NCBI GenBank assembly: GCA_964397655.1
Contig: CAYNKA010000003.1
Coordinates: 62,001 to 126,000 of the forward strand
Direction: 5' to 3'
Source of the DNA: CAYNKA01 sp964397655
GTDB taxonomy: Bacteria > Spirochaetota > Spirochaetia > DTKZ01
Length of the DNA stretch: 64,000 nucleotides
Made by a program: the position numbers and the translations under genes. Every line of letters starts with the position of its first letter. Within the stretch, counting starts at the first letter, position 1. The notes under the pieces are model-generated. The model saw nothing but the letters and a program-made list of their open reading frames with translations, was not told the DNA's origin and searched no databases. Of this stretch, positions 34,245-43,351 are shown piece by piece.

Positions 34245-36197
34245 ATGGCCTTCGTTCAGCTTTCGGGAATTTCCCTCGCCTTCGGAGAACGCCGGATCCT
34301 CAGGGACGTCGTCCTCAATCTCGCCTCGGGAAGCAGGACAGCGCTCACCGGCGCCAACGGGAGCGGTAAGACCACGCTCATGCGGATAATCGCGGGCGAG
34401 ATCAAGCCCGACTCGGGGACGGTGATCAAGCAGCGCGACACGAGGATCTCCTACCTGCCCCAGTCCGGCATTGTCCACGCGGGGGAGACCCTCCTCGGCG
34501 AGGTCGAGAAGGCTTTCGACGCGATCAAGGCCGACCTCGCCGAGATCGAAGCCGTGGGCGAAAGGCTGAAAACCGCGAAGGAAGGCGAAGAAGGCACGCA
34601 AAGACTCCTTGAATCCCTCCACCATCTCCAGGAAAGGGTCGAGGCCTCGGGCTATTATTCCCGGGGCGAAAGGATCGATCGGGTGCTGTCGGGCCTCGGG
34701 TTCTCGCGGGAGGACCGCCTGCGGATGACCGACGAGTTCTCCGGAGGATGGCAGATGAGGATCGCCCTGGCGAAGATTCTCCTCGAGTCGCCGGACATCC
34801 TCCTTCTCGACGAGCCGACGAACTACCTCGACATCGAGGCGCGATCCTGGCTCGAGGATTACCTCGGGAACTTCCCGGGAGGACTCCTCCTCGTTTCGCA
34901 CGACCGGTACTTCCTCGACGTGACGGTCAGGGAAGTCGTCGAGATCTTCCTGGGACAACTCACCCGCTACACGGGGAACTACACCGAATACGAGAAGCGC
35001 AGGGAAGCGGAGCTCGCCGCCCTCCTCGACGCGTACAAGGTCCAGCAGGAGGAGATCGCCCGACAGGAAGAGTTCATCCGCCGCTTCCGCTACAACGCGT
35101 CCAAGGCTGCCATGGTGCAGAGCAGGATCAGGCAGCTCGAGAAGATCGTGCCCATCGAAATCCCGGAGAGCATGAAGCGGATCCGGTTCTCCTTCCCCGA
35201 GGCTCCCCATTCCGGGAGGAAGATCCTCACGCTTCGCGGCGTCGGCAAGTCCTACGGGGACCTCCGCGTACTGTCGGGGCTCGACCTCGACGTCGAGCGC
35301 GGGGAGAAGCTCGTGGTCGCGGGAAGGAACGGGGCCGGAAAATCGACCCTGCTCAGGATACTCGCGGGACGCGACGGGGCCCACGAAGGGAGCGTCGAAT
35401 ACGGCGCAGGGGCGACGATAGGATATTTCGCCCAAGACCAGGATGGCAGCCTGAATCCCGAGCTCACGGTGGAGGGCGAGGTGGAGTCGGTTTGTCCTAC
35501 CTCCCTTTATCCCAAGATCCGCAATCTCCTGGGGGCCTTCCTCTTCAGAGGCGACGACGTTTTCAAATCCGTCTCCGTCCTGAGCGGCGGCGAACGCAAC
35601 AGGCTCGCCCTCCTCAAGATGCTCCTCCACCCGGCGAACCTGCTCATCCTCGACGAGCCCACCAACCACCTGGACATGAACTCGAAGGACGTGCTCCTCG
35701 AGGCGCTGCTGGAATTCGCGGGCACCGTGGTGTTCGTGTCCCACGACCGCTACTTCATCGACCGCCTCGCGGACAAGGTCCTGGAACTCCGGGCGGGAAA
35801 ACCCCACAGGATCTTCCCCGGAGACTACGAATACTATCTCTATCGCACGGCCGAGGAGGAAAAGGCCGGGGACGGCGCCCCTCCGGCCGCGAGGAAGGAG
35901 AATGCGGCGGAGGAGAATGTCGCGGCGGCGAAATACGGCCGGGAGGAGTCGAAAAGGCAGAAGAGCATCCTCCGCAAGCTCGAGCGGCGAGAAGAGGAGA
36001 TCCTCGGCCGCATCGAGGAGCTGGAAACGGAGCATCGCGGCCTGCAGGACAGGCTCGCCCTCCCCGAGGTCTACGCGGACGGAGCCAAGGTCAAGGAGAT
36101 AGTGGCCGCGATCCAGGTCAACGAACGGGAACGCGAAAGCCTGCACGAGCAATGGGAGGAGATCGCAGAGGCCATCGAGGAGGCGGGAAAGCCCTGA
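34245..36197 (+). CDS. ABC-F family ATPase
   Basis: A soluble 650-residue protein with two ABC domains and no membrane part. Domain 1: Walker A GANGSGKTT (36-44), signature FSGGWQMRIALAK, LLLDEPTNYLD. The ABC-F linker (YEKRREAELAALLDAYKVQQ) separates it from domain 2: GRNGAGKST, VLSGGERNRLALL, LDEPTNHLDMNS. A C-terminal coiled coil (RKLERREEEILGRIEELE) follows, as in Uup/YfmR-type members. ABC-F proteins act on the ribosomal E site to relieve stalls; some give antibiotic resistance, but the linker here is not of obvious resistance type. Confidence 0.92.
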   Translation: MAFVQLSGISLAFGERRILRDVVLNLASGSRTALTGANGSGKTTLMRIIAGEIKPDSGTVIKQRDTRISYLPQSGIVHAGETLLGEVEKAFDAIKADLAEIEAVGERLKTAKEGEEGTQRLLESLHHLQERVEASGYYSRGERIDRVLSGLGFSREDRLRMTDEFSGGWQMRIALAKILLESPDILLLDEPTNYLDIEARSWLEDYLGNFPGGLLLVSHDRYFLDVTVREVVEIFLGQLTRYTGNYTEYEKRREAELAALLDAYKVQQEEIARQEEFIRRFRYNASKAAMVQSRIRQLEKIVPIEIPESMKRIRFSFPEAPHSGRKILTLRGVGKSYGDLRVLSGLDLDVERGEKLVVAGRNGAGKSTLLRILAGRDGAHEGSVEYGAGATIGYFAQDQDGSLNPELTVEGEVESVCPTSLYPKIRNLLGAFLFRGDDVFKSVSVLSGGERNRLALLKMLLHPANLLILDEPTNHLDMNSKDVLLEALLEFAGTVVFVSHDRYFIDRLADKVLELRAGKPHRIFPGDYEYYLYRTAEEEKAGDGAPPAARKENAAEENVAAAKYGREESKRQKSILRKLERREEEILGRIEELETEHRGLQDRLALPEVYADGAKVKEIVAAIQVNERERESLHEQWEEIAEAIEEAGKP

Positions 36198-36319
36198 TCC
36201 CCGTCCCGGCGGTCCTTGCCCCTTTCCGTAAATGGGATATAATCAACATATCTTGTTGCGAACCGCGGCGGACAGATGCCGCGGGTGCATCGATGGGAAC
36301 GCGAGCAGGAGGCCCGTCC

Positions 36320-36859
36320 ATGTGGAATCCAGACCTTTACGAAGAAACTCTCCATTTCGCGGCGTCGGCCCACGAAGGTCAATTCGTTCCGGGCAGACCC
36401 TATTCCTACGTCGTCCACCTCGCCCAGGTGAGCATGGAAGTGCTGCGGGCCGCCTACATCGAGGACGTCGACGACCCGAATCTCGCCATGCAATGCGCCC
36501 TGCTCCACGGCACGCTTTCCGGTACCGCCGTCACCTACCAGATTCTCCTGGACCGTTTCGGCTCCGACGTCGCCGAAGGAGTTCTCGCCCTCACGGAAAA
36601 CCAGAACCTCCCGGAGAAAAAGCGGCTCGAGGACAGCCTGAAGAGGATCACGAAAAAGAATCATGAAATTTGGATGGTGAAGCTCGCCGACAGGATAGCC
36701 GCTCTCGGACAGCCTCCCGAGCACTGGAAAATAGAGAAGCGGAATCTCTACCTCACGGAATCGAAGATGGTCTACGAATACCTGAAAAAGGGCAGCCGCA
36801 GCCTCGCGGCTCGGCTCAGCGACAGGATCTACGCCTACAAGAAATTCATCGATCGGTGA
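36320..36859 (+). CDS. MESH1/SpoT-like HD-fold protein with degenerate active site
   Basis: The 179-residue protein aligns by eye with the (p)ppGpp hydrolase fold: AASAHEGQFVPGRPYSYVVHLAQVS, MQCALLHGTLSGTAVTYQILL, VKLADRIAALG. In active hydrolases the centre reads LLHD-x3-EDT; here the D is G and the E-D pair is S-G, so two or three metal or catalytic positions are lost. It might bind nucleotides without cutting them. ATG 36320 has GGAGG 7 nt upstream. It overlaps or abuts the exonuclease III gene. Confidence 0.7.
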   Translation: MWNPDLYEETLHFAASAHEGQFVPGRPYSYVVHLAQVSMEVLRAAYIEDVDDPNLAMQCALLHGTLSGTAVTYQILLDRFGSDVAEGVLALTENQNLPEKKRLEDSLKRITKKNHEIWMVKLADRIAALGQPPEHWKIEKRNLYLTESKMVYEYLKKGSRSLAARLSDRIYAYKKFIDR

Positions 36860-36864
36860 TCGCC

Positions 36865-37635
36865 GTGAAAACCATCCTGTCCTGGAACGTGAACGGGCTC
36901 CGTGCCGCGGACAAGAAGGGCTTCCTGCCCTGGCTCATGAAGGCCTCGCCGGATGTCCTCTGCCTTCAGGAGACGAAGCTTCAGGAGGACCAGCTCTCCG
37001 AGGAACTCGCCGCCCCCGCGGGCTACCACGCCTATTGGAGGAGCGCCGTGAGAAAGGGCTACAGCGGAGTCGGCGTATACACGAAGAAAAAACCCAAGTC
37101 GGCGGGCGGCCTGGGAGAGGCGAAATTCGACGACGAAGGCCGCGTGCTCGTCCTCGAGTTCGAGGATTTCGTCCTCGTGAACGCATACTTCCCCAACAGC
37201 CAGGACGAGGGGGCGAGACTCGACTACAAGCTCGAATTCTGCGACTCAATCCTGGCGTTCGGTAAGAAGATAGTCGCGGAAGGCAGGAATTTCGCGATCT
37301 GCGGCGACTTCAACATCGCCCACAAGCCCATAGACCTCGCCCATCCGAAGGCGAACGAGAAGAACCCCGGTTACCTCCCGGAGGAACGGGCCTGGATGGA
37401 CGCGTTCACCTCCTCGGGCTTCGCCGACACCTTCCGCATGTTCCACCCCGAACCGGGAAGATATTCCTGGTGGTCCTACCGCTTCAAGGCCAGGGAGAAG
37501 AACGTCGGGTGGAGAATAGATTACCATTGCGTCAACGATGGCTTCAAAGCGAAGGTCGCCGACGCGGACATCCTTCAGGACGTGCAGGGCTCCGACCATT
37601 GCCCGGTCTCCATGCTCGTGGACGCGGAGCTTTAA
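36865..37635 (+). CDS. exodeoxyribonuclease III (ExoA/XthA-like AP endonuclease)
   Basis: This 256-residue endonuclease/exonuclease/phosphatase-fold protein repairs abasic sites. All the key motifs are present: LSWNVNGLRA, CLQETKLQ, YSGVGVY, ICGDFNIAHKPIDLAHPK, the W/Y block SWWSYRFKAREKNVGWRIDYH and GSDHCPVSM. Starts GTG 36856 (overlapping the previous stop) and GTG 36865 are both possible; the second gives the usual M-K-T-I-L-S-W opening. Confidence 0.93.
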   Translation: MKTILSWNVNGLRAADKKGFLPWLMKASPDVLCLQETKLQEDQLSEELAAPAGYHAYWRSAVRKGYSGVGVYTKKKPKSAGGLGEAKFDDEGRVLVLEFEDFVLVNAYFPNSQDEGARLDYKLEFCDSILAFGKKIVAEGRNFAICGDFNIAHKPIDLAHPKANEKNPGYLPEERAWMDAFTSSGFADTFRMFHPEPGRYSWWSYRFKAREKNVGWRIDYHCVNDGFKAKVADADILQDVQGSDHCPVSMLVDAEL

Positions 37636-37691
37636 GCGCTTTTCTTGCGGCGGGACTACCAAAAGTGCGATACTAGTACGGAGAGGCCCGT

Positions 37692-38315
37692 ATGCCGGAC
37701 GAGAAAAGCGCTTTCTACCGGACCGTCCTCGATTCCATCCCGCTCATGATCTTCATCGTCGACGACGACGTCCGTTGCATCGACTTCAACAGGACCGCGG
37801 AGACGTCTCTTCCCCTGGATCGCCTGAAGGTCCTGGGCCTTCGGGGAGGCGACTTCCTCCACTGCCTGCATTCGCACGACGATGCCCGGGGCTGCGGGCG
37901 AGGCCCCGAATGCAAGCACTGCGTCATCCGCGATTCGGTGAAGGAAAGCAGGCTGGGAAACGCCGTCATCCGGAAGCGGACCCTTTTCGAGTACGAGATC
38001 GGGGGGAAGACGAGGAGCATGGAGATCCTCGTCACGGCGAACGCCATGGAGTTCGGCGACAGGCTGCTCACCATCCTCGTGCTCGAGGACATCAGCGAAA
38101 TGACGAAGCTTCGGGACATCGTCCCGATCTGCGCGAAATGCAAGAAGATCCGCGACGACAAGCGATACTGGCTGAGCGTAGAAGAATACTTCGCGGAATA
38201 CCGGGGCGTGGACTTCACTCACGGGCTCTGTCCGAAATGCCTCCGGGAAACCTATCCGGACTACAAAGGCGAATACGATCACCTTATCGGAAAGGACGGC
38301 GCGCTCGACTCCTGA
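37692..38315 (+). CDS. PAS-domain protein with cysteine (zinc-type) C-terminal module
   Basis: A soluble 207-residue protein. The PAS domain (FYRTVLDSIPLMIFIVDDDVRCIDFN) contains a cysteine/histidine-rich insertion (LHCLHSHDDARGCGRG, PECKHCVIRDS) that could hold a metal. It ends with the same module as the sensor at 8512: DIVPICAKCKKIRDDKRYW then HGLCPKCLRETYPDY. There is no catalytic domain. A GGAGAGG site lies before the ATG. It may relay redox or metal state to a partner protein; that is inference. Confidence 0.75.
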   Translation: MPDEKSAFYRTVLDSIPLMIFIVDDDVRCIDFNRTAETSLPLDRLKVLGLRGGDFLHCLHSHDDARGCGRGPECKHCVIRDSVKESRLGNAVIRKRTLFEYEIGGKTRSMEILVTANAMEFGDRLLTILVLEDISEMTKLRDIVPICAKCKKIRDDKRYWLSVEEYFAEYRGVDFTHGLCPKCLRETYPDYKGEYDHLIGKDGALDS

Positions 38316-38391
38316 CGGTATTCACTTTACAGGCAAAAACCGATACCATTGGCCATCATCTTGCCTCCGGAGACGGAAAAGGAGTACCTCC

Positions 38392-38982
38392 ATGAGCGTG
38401 AAACCCAGCCGCGAGGAAGCCTGGAAGCTTCTTACCGAAAACGTGAAATCGGACAACCTCCTGAAGCACGCATTGGCCGTAGAGGCGGTCATGCGGCATT
38501 TCGCCGGAAAATACGGCGAGGACGAGGAATTCTGGGGAGCCGTCGGCCTCGTGCACGACATCGACTACGAGCTGTATCCCGCGGAACACTGCAGAAAATG
38601 CGTCGATATCCTGAAGGGCGCGGGCTGGCCCGACGAGTACGTCCATGCAGTCCGAAGCCACGGCTGGGGGATCTGCTCGGACGTGGAACCGGTCCACCGC
38701 ATGGAGAAGATCCTCTTCGCCGCCGACGAACTCACGGGCCTGATAACCGCCACCGCGCTCGTGCGCCCGTCCCGGAGCATCCTGGACATGACGGCGAAAT
38801 CGGTGAAGAAAAAATGGGGCGCGAAGGCCTTTTCGGCGGGCGTCGACCGGAGCATCATCGAGAAGGGGGCCGCGCTCCTCGGCATCGAACTCTCGGAACT
38901 CATCACCGAGACCATTCTCGGGATGAGGCCGGTCGCCAAGGCCCTCGACCTCGAAGGAAATCCGGGAGCAGGCGAGGGCTGA
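38392..38982 (+). CDS. HD/HDIG-domain hydrolase
   Basis: This 196-residue protein has the HD metal site in order: NLLKHALAVEAVMRHFA, then GLVHDIDYELYP, a histidine in AVRSHGWG and an aspartate in LFAADELTGLITATALV. This is the HDIG-type family of small phosphohydrolases of unknown substrate seen in many anaerobes. AAGGAG precedes the ATG by 8 nt. It stands alone between the PAS protein and a histidine kinase. Confidence 0.85.
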   Translation: MSVKPSREEAWKLLTENVKSDNLLKHALAVEAVMRHFAGKYGEDEEFWGAVGLVHDIDYELYPAEHCRKCVDILKGAGWPDEYVHAVRSHGWGICSDVEPVHRMEKILFAADELTGLITATALVRPSRSILDMTAKSVKKKWGAKAFSAGVDRSIIEKGAALLGIELSELITETILGMRPVAKALDLEGNPGAGEG

Positions 38983-39067
38983 CGCGATCGAATCGACCCG
39001 AACCAGCCCGCGCCGGGGGCAGACGAGCGTTCCGCATCGAGCGATACGCCGCGATTTTTCCATAAGG

Positions 39068-40768
39068 GTGAAGCTCCTCGTCATCGTGGCCGTGTCCATC
39101 CTTCCGTGCGTGTCGGCCGCGGTCATCATAGGTTATCAGCATCTGCGGGAGGCGATGGAACGGGACCTGAGCGAGGCGGACATCATCGCCAATTCCATCG
39201 CGGACAAGCACCTGCTTCTCATCGAGCGGGCCCGGCACATCCTGAGGACGATCGAGGACACGGAAGAGGTCCGGTCCGGACGCATCTCCGAACTCAACGT
39301 GTTTCTCGGGAAATTGGTCAGGAAGAACGTCGGATTCGCGACCATCCTGGCTGCGGACAAGGAAGGGCGCGTCCTCGCGGCGGGAGTCCCCTTCACTCCC
39401 TACGTGGTGGGAGACCGGGAATACTTCGTCGAAACCATCCGGAGGAAGGATTTCTTCGTCGGTTCGTACATCGTCAGCCGGTCCACCGGGCATCCTTCCC
39501 TGCCCTTCGCGCTTCCGGTCCTGGACGCAGAGGGAGAAGTGAGGCTGGTCCTGATCGCGGCCCTGAAGCTGCCCGACATCCCCGCGATGATCTCGATGCC
39601 GTCCCTTCCCAACGGCGCTTCCGTCGAAATTTTCGACAGATCGGGCCGCAGACTCTATCGATTCCCCCTGCCCGATGAGGACGAGGAGGTCCGGATCACG
39701 ATCTCCGACGCGGAACGGGAAGGCGGCGAGAAGCCTCGCATGGCGAATCTGCTCATCCCGGGAAACGTTCCGGAAATCGTCAAGACGAGGGGGATCTCCG
39801 GAGGTTCGGGGAGCGAGGAAAACCTCCGTCTCGTGCTTCGCTACCCGACTGCCTCGGCCGTATCCGCCGCACGCGGCATCCTCCTCAAGACCCTGCTGTT
39901 CATCGTCGCATCGGTCCTCGTCTCCCTGGTGACGGCTTTCGGCCTTCTCTCGCGCTCGATCACGTCCAGGCTTTCCCGTCTCGTCACCGAGGTCGAGTCC
40001 GCCGGGAAGGGGATGAATACGGGAGAAATCCCCGGAGCCGAGAGGAAGGACGAGATCGGGATACTCGCGCGGTCGTTCTCGGAGGCGATGCGGTCCCTAA
40101 GGGAACGGGACGACGAACGGGAACGGACCCAGGCCGCGCTCCGGACTTCCTTCGAGGAGCAGAACGTACTCCTCAAGGAGATCCATCACCGAGTCAAGAA
40201 CAACCTGCAGATCATCTCGAGCCTGCTCAACCTTCAGTCCATGTCGGTCGCCGACTCGTCGTCCCTCACGGTGCTTGAAACGAGCAAGAACCGGATTCAC
40301 GCCCTGGCGCTCATTCACGAACTTCTGTATCTTTCCGAATCGTTCTCGCGGATCGATTTCCGGGAATACGTCCGCCTGCTGTCGGGGGACCTTTTTCTGG
40401 GTTTCGAAGGCATGAGCGGCAGAGTGGAACGCGAGTACGATCTGGAGGATCAGGCGCGGTTCGACCTGGACACCGCCATCCCGCTTGGATTAATCCTGAA
40501 CGAAATCGTCTCGAACAGCCTCGAACACGCCTTCCCCGAAGGAAGGAAGGGGAAACTGACCATATCGCTCCGCGGCCGCGGGCCGAACGCGTACCGCCTG
40601 CGGGTATCGGACGACGGGGTCGGATTCCCCCTCGAAAGGAAGGGCAAAGGACTCGGGCTCGAACTGATCTCGCTCCTCGCGGGTCAGATGGGAGGCTTCC
40701 TTTCCTTCGAACACAACCTGCCGGGGACGGCGGTCCTGCTCGATTTCACGGTCCGGCCCGCGGACTGA
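39068..40768 (+). CDS. membrane HisKA_2 histidine kinase with CACHE sensor and HAMP
   Basis: A 566-residue sensor kinase: helix 1 (about 3-23), a periplasmic CACHE-type domain (ADKEGRVLAAGVPFTPYVVGDREYF, FVGSYIVSRSTGHPSLPFALPVLD) that usually binds small organic ligands, helix 2 (ILLKTLLFIVASVLVSLVTAFGL is split across residues ~278-300), a HAMP linker (RLSRLVTEVESAGKG), the phosphorylation site EIHHRVKNNLQIISSLLNLQ and ATPase boxes LNEIVSNSLEHAF and VSDDGVGFPL. It starts at GTG 39068. No response regulator is near. Confidence 0.88.
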   Translation: MKLLVIVAVSILPCVSAAVIIGYQHLREAMERDLSEADIIANSIADKHLLLIERARHILRTIEDTEEVRSGRISELNVFLGKLVRKNVGFATILAADKEGRVLAAGVPFTPYVVGDREYFVETIRRKDFFVGSYIVSRSTGHPSLPFALPVLDAEGEVRLVLIAALKLPDIPAMISMPSLPNGASVEIFDRSGRRLYRFPLPDEDEEVRITISDAEREGGEKPRMANLLIPGNVPEIVKTRGISGGSGSEENLRLVLRYPTASAVSAARGILLKTLLFIVASVLVSLVTAFGLLSRSITSRLSRLVTEVESAGKGMNTGEIPGAERKDEIGILARSFSEAMRSLRERDDERERTQAALRTSFEEQNVLLKEIHHRVKNNLQIISSLLNLQSMSVADSSSLTVLETSKNRIHALALIHELLYLSESFSRIDFREYVRLLSGDLFLGFEGMSGRVEREYDLEDQARFDLDTAIPLGLILNEIVSNSLEHAFPEGRKGKLTISLRGRGPNAYRLRVSDDGVGFPLERKGKGLGLELISLLAGQMGGFLSFEHNLPGTAVLLDFTVRPAD

Positions 40769-40792
40769 TCCGAGGCCGCCGGGGTGCGGGGC

Positions 40793-41464
40793 TCAATGCC
40801 CGCCGCAGCCTCCTTCGTGGGACGCGCAGTTCGACCCCGAGTCCGTTATCTCCCCTCGCGCGAACTTCTCGGCCGCGGCCCTCGCCGCGCCGCTCACTCC
40901 CCTCACGACCTTGATGCCGTGCGATCCGAGGACGCGGACGGCGCCTTCGCCCATGCCGCCGGCGACGAGGTGCGTCACGCCCTTCGCCGCCAGGGTCGAG
41001 GCGATGTTCGACTTGCAGCCGCAGCCCGCGGGGGCGGCGAGCGTCTCTTCCGAGGCGAGGTTCTTCGCGGTATCGAACGTAAAGATCGAATAGGCTTCGC
41101 AGTGGCCGAAGTGTTCGTCCACCATGCCGGATTTCGTGGGAACGGCGATTTTCAAAATTTCATCTCCTTCGGTACGCAGTACCGTATTTCCTCCGTCGAG
41201 ACGAAGGCATTTTCCGTTGAGCAGGGCATCGGCGACCTTCCCGCGGGCGGAGTCGAGGATGCGGGCGAAGGTCTGACGCGATATTCCCATGCGCCGCGCG
41301 GCCGCCTCCTGATAGAGACCCTCTCCGTCCGCTAGCCGAAGCGCCTCGACTTCGTCGAGGGAAAGTAGGACCTCAACCAGGTCCCGTGCGGGAATCCCGG
41401 CGGGTTTGAACATCCGCGAGGGCGGCGAGCAGGATATCTTGCGATCTGAAACCGGTCGCGCCAC
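40793..41464 (-). CDS. DUF134 HTH regulator fused to a NifX/NifB-type cofactor-binding domain
   Basis: The 223-residue protein joins an N-terminal DUF134 helix-turn-helix (FKPAGIPARDLVEVLLSLDEVEALRLAD, YQEAAARRMGISRQTFARIL) to a C-terminal dinitrogenase Fe-Mo cofactor-type domain (KIAVPTKSGMVDEHFGHCEAYSIF, GGMGEGAVRVLGSHGIKVV). It ends in a C/H-rich tail (SNCASHEGGCGGH) that could bind metal. No nif gene is present, so the ligand is perhaps an Fe-S or other metal cofactor. GTG 41464 has GGAGG 6 nt upstream. Confidence 0.85.
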   Translation of the reverse strand: MARPVSDRKISCSPPSRMFKPAGIPARDLVEVLLSLDEVEALRLADGEGLYQEAAARRMGISRQTFARILDSARGKVADALLNGKCLRLDGGNTVLRTEGDEILKIAVPTKSGMVDEHFGHCEAYSIFTFDTAKNLASEETLAAPAGCGCKSNIASTLAAKGVTHLVAGGMGEGAVRVLGSHGIKVVRGVSGAARAAAEKFARGEITDSGSNCASHEGGCGGH

Positions 41465-41486
41465 GTCTGCCTCCGGATCTTATTTT

Positions 41487-41500
41487 TGAGCATATGCCAA
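41487..41500. promoter_or_regulatory. candidate operator of the DUF134-NifX gene
   Basis: A GCATATGC palindrome (41490-41497) lies 26 nt before the GTG, in an AT-rich patch. Its place in front of an HTH gene suggests autoregulation, but no second copy was seen in the window. Confidence 0.35.
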
Positions 41501-41579
41501 TAATTGTCAAGACGGTAAAGTTGCTCCGCGCGATTTCCGTCGAAGAGGTTCGGGGGCAGGCCCCGAGGATCCGAACGGA

Positions 41580-43217
41580 TCACACTCTCACATCGTAGAG
41601 CTTGGCGGCCATCTCGACCGAGCACTTAAGACCGTCCTCGTTGTCGAACCTCACCTTTCCCATCAGCTGCTGTTCACCGATCCCGTAGACGAGTTTGAGT
41701 CCGAGCGTGTTCTGGTTCCGGAAATCGAAGCCTTCGGGAACACCCGCGCCGTTGTCGGAGTATACGAGGAGAATCTTGTCGGAACCGCTCTTCTTCAATA
41801 AAATTCGAATGATTCCTTTGCGATCGTCCCGGAAGGCGTATTTCAAGGAATTCGTCAGGAGCTCGTTTATCAGCAACCCGAAAGGAATGGCCGTATCGAG
41901 GGTGAAGTGCTGGTCCTCGATCTCCATTTCCAGAGCGACCTTCTCCTTCGAGATCCCGTAACTCGACAGAATGAGAGCGGTCAGTTCATGAAGATAGTCC
42001 TTGATGGACACGAGCGACAGATTCTGAGATTTGTAAAGCATCTCGTGTACGAGAGCGATCGAAGCCATCCGGTTTCCGATCGATTCGATCAGAATCTGGA
42101 CTTCCTTGTCCTCGGAAAACTCGTTCGCCTGAAGGGTCATCATGCTCCGTATGACTTGAATCGTATTCTTCGTTCTGTGATAGAGTTCCCGAATGAGGGT
42201 ATCTTTCTCCAGCAGCGAATGTTTCAGTTTTTCTTCCGCTTCTCGCCGCAGATCGATTTCCCTTTCGAGATGACTCGTCCTCAGAGCCACTTGCCGCTTC
42301 AGAAACAGGCTGAGAAAACCGAAGGCAAGACCGAGAAGCAGGAGCCCGGAGGTGACGTACCATATCCAGGACGGGATTCGTTCCTTCTCCGCGGGCAGAG
42401 TCCATTTACGGAAGGATCGGGTGTAGAACGAGTCGGGATCGTCGATCATGGGCCCCATGAGCTCGTCCATCGCGGAGACCACGTCGGCGTTCTTTCCCTT
42501 CGTGACGGCGAATTTCAGGGCTATCGGAGAGAAGCTGATCGCCGTTATCCTTACGGGATATTCCTTCGCGAGCTCGTTGCCCAAGGAATAGATACAGACT
42601 CCGGCATCCGCCTCCCCTTGTTGAATCGCCTTCATGACGTCACGGTTGTCGGTCGTCCGGATGATCTCGCATCTGATTCCGAAGGAGGAGACGTAGTCGA
42701 TGAAGGCAACGGTAAAGAGGCTTCCCTCCACGGCCGCGACGCGTTTGCCGTCCAGGTCGAAGATCGTATTGAGCGTGAGCTTCGGATTCGTGAAAAGAAC
42801 CCCGCTGTCGACATAGATCGTGTGCCGATTGAAATCGTACTTCGAGGCTCGCGCGCTCGTGAACCCGACCGCGGGCAGAAGATCCAGGTCGCCTCTCTCG
42901 AGATCGATCAGCAGATCGTTCCACGGCTTCTCGACATACTCTATTCGCCAATCCTTCGCCCGGGCGAAATACCCGACCAGGTCGATGAAGAGGCCAGCGG
43001 GTTTCGAGTCGTGCTTGAAAACAAGAGGTGCCGCGGGGAAAATGCCCACACGGACCTTCCTCGGTTCCGCCGCGAGCGGCGATACGAGAAGCAAGCCGAA
43101 AAGAACGACGACTATCGGAGAAAAATGTCTTCTCGCGAAGCCCGAAAGCTTCGATTCCGTCGAAGCCGGAGAGAGGAAATTCGCTTCATCGGGAATCGTT
43201 CGTTTTACTTCATTCAT
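41580..43217 (-). CDS. HisKA_2 histidine kinase with periplasmic amino-acid-type binding domain
   Basis: This 545-residue protein has a signal-anchor (SPIVVVLFGLLLVSPLAA), an SBP_bac_3-type periplasmic domain of about 230 residues (KVRVGIFPAAPLVFKHDSKPAGLFIDLVG, LDLLPAVGFTSAR, VAAVEGSLFT), a helix near 285-308, a coiled linker and a kinase core. The H box is variant: ELYHRTKNTIQVIRSMMTLQ. The ATPase boxes are INELLTNSLKYAF and YSDNGAGVPEGF. It should sense an amino acid or similar ligand directly. There is no neighbouring response regulator. Confidence 0.88.
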   Translation of the reverse strand: MNEVKRTIPDEANFLSPASTESKLSGFARRHFSPIVVVLFGLLLVSPLAAEPRKVRVGIFPAAPLVFKHDSKPAGLFIDLVGYFARAKDWRIEYVEKPWNDLLIDLERGDLDLLPAVGFTSARASKYDFNRHTIYVDSGVLFTNPKLTLNTIFDLDGKRVAAVEGSLFTVAFIDYVSSFGIRCEIIRTTDNRDVMKAIQQGEADAGVCIYSLGNELAKEYPVRITAISFSPIALKFAVTKGKNADVVSAMDELMGPMIDDPDSFYTRSFRKWTLPAEKERIPSWIWYVTSGLLLLGLAFGFLSLFLKRQVALRTSHLEREIDLRREAEEKLKHSLLEKDTLIRELYHRTKNTIQVIRSMMTLQANEFSEDKEVQILIESIGNRMASIALVHEMLYKSQNLSLVSIKDYLHELTALILSSYGISKEKVALEMEIEDQHFTLDTAIPFGLLINELLTNSLKYAFRDDRKGIIRILLKKSGSDKILLVYSDNGAGVPEGFDFRNQNTLGLKLVYGIGEQQLMGKVRFDNEDGLKCSVEMAAKLYDVRV

Positions 43218-43351
43218 GGATCAGGATTCCGCGCAGGAATACGGTTCCTCGCATTCCCCCATCCGCCCTCCGAATTGAACAGTCTTACATTTTTTTCGGG
43301 GATTGTATAGAATGCCGGACGGAACACACAGAACGCGAGGAACAATCCGAC

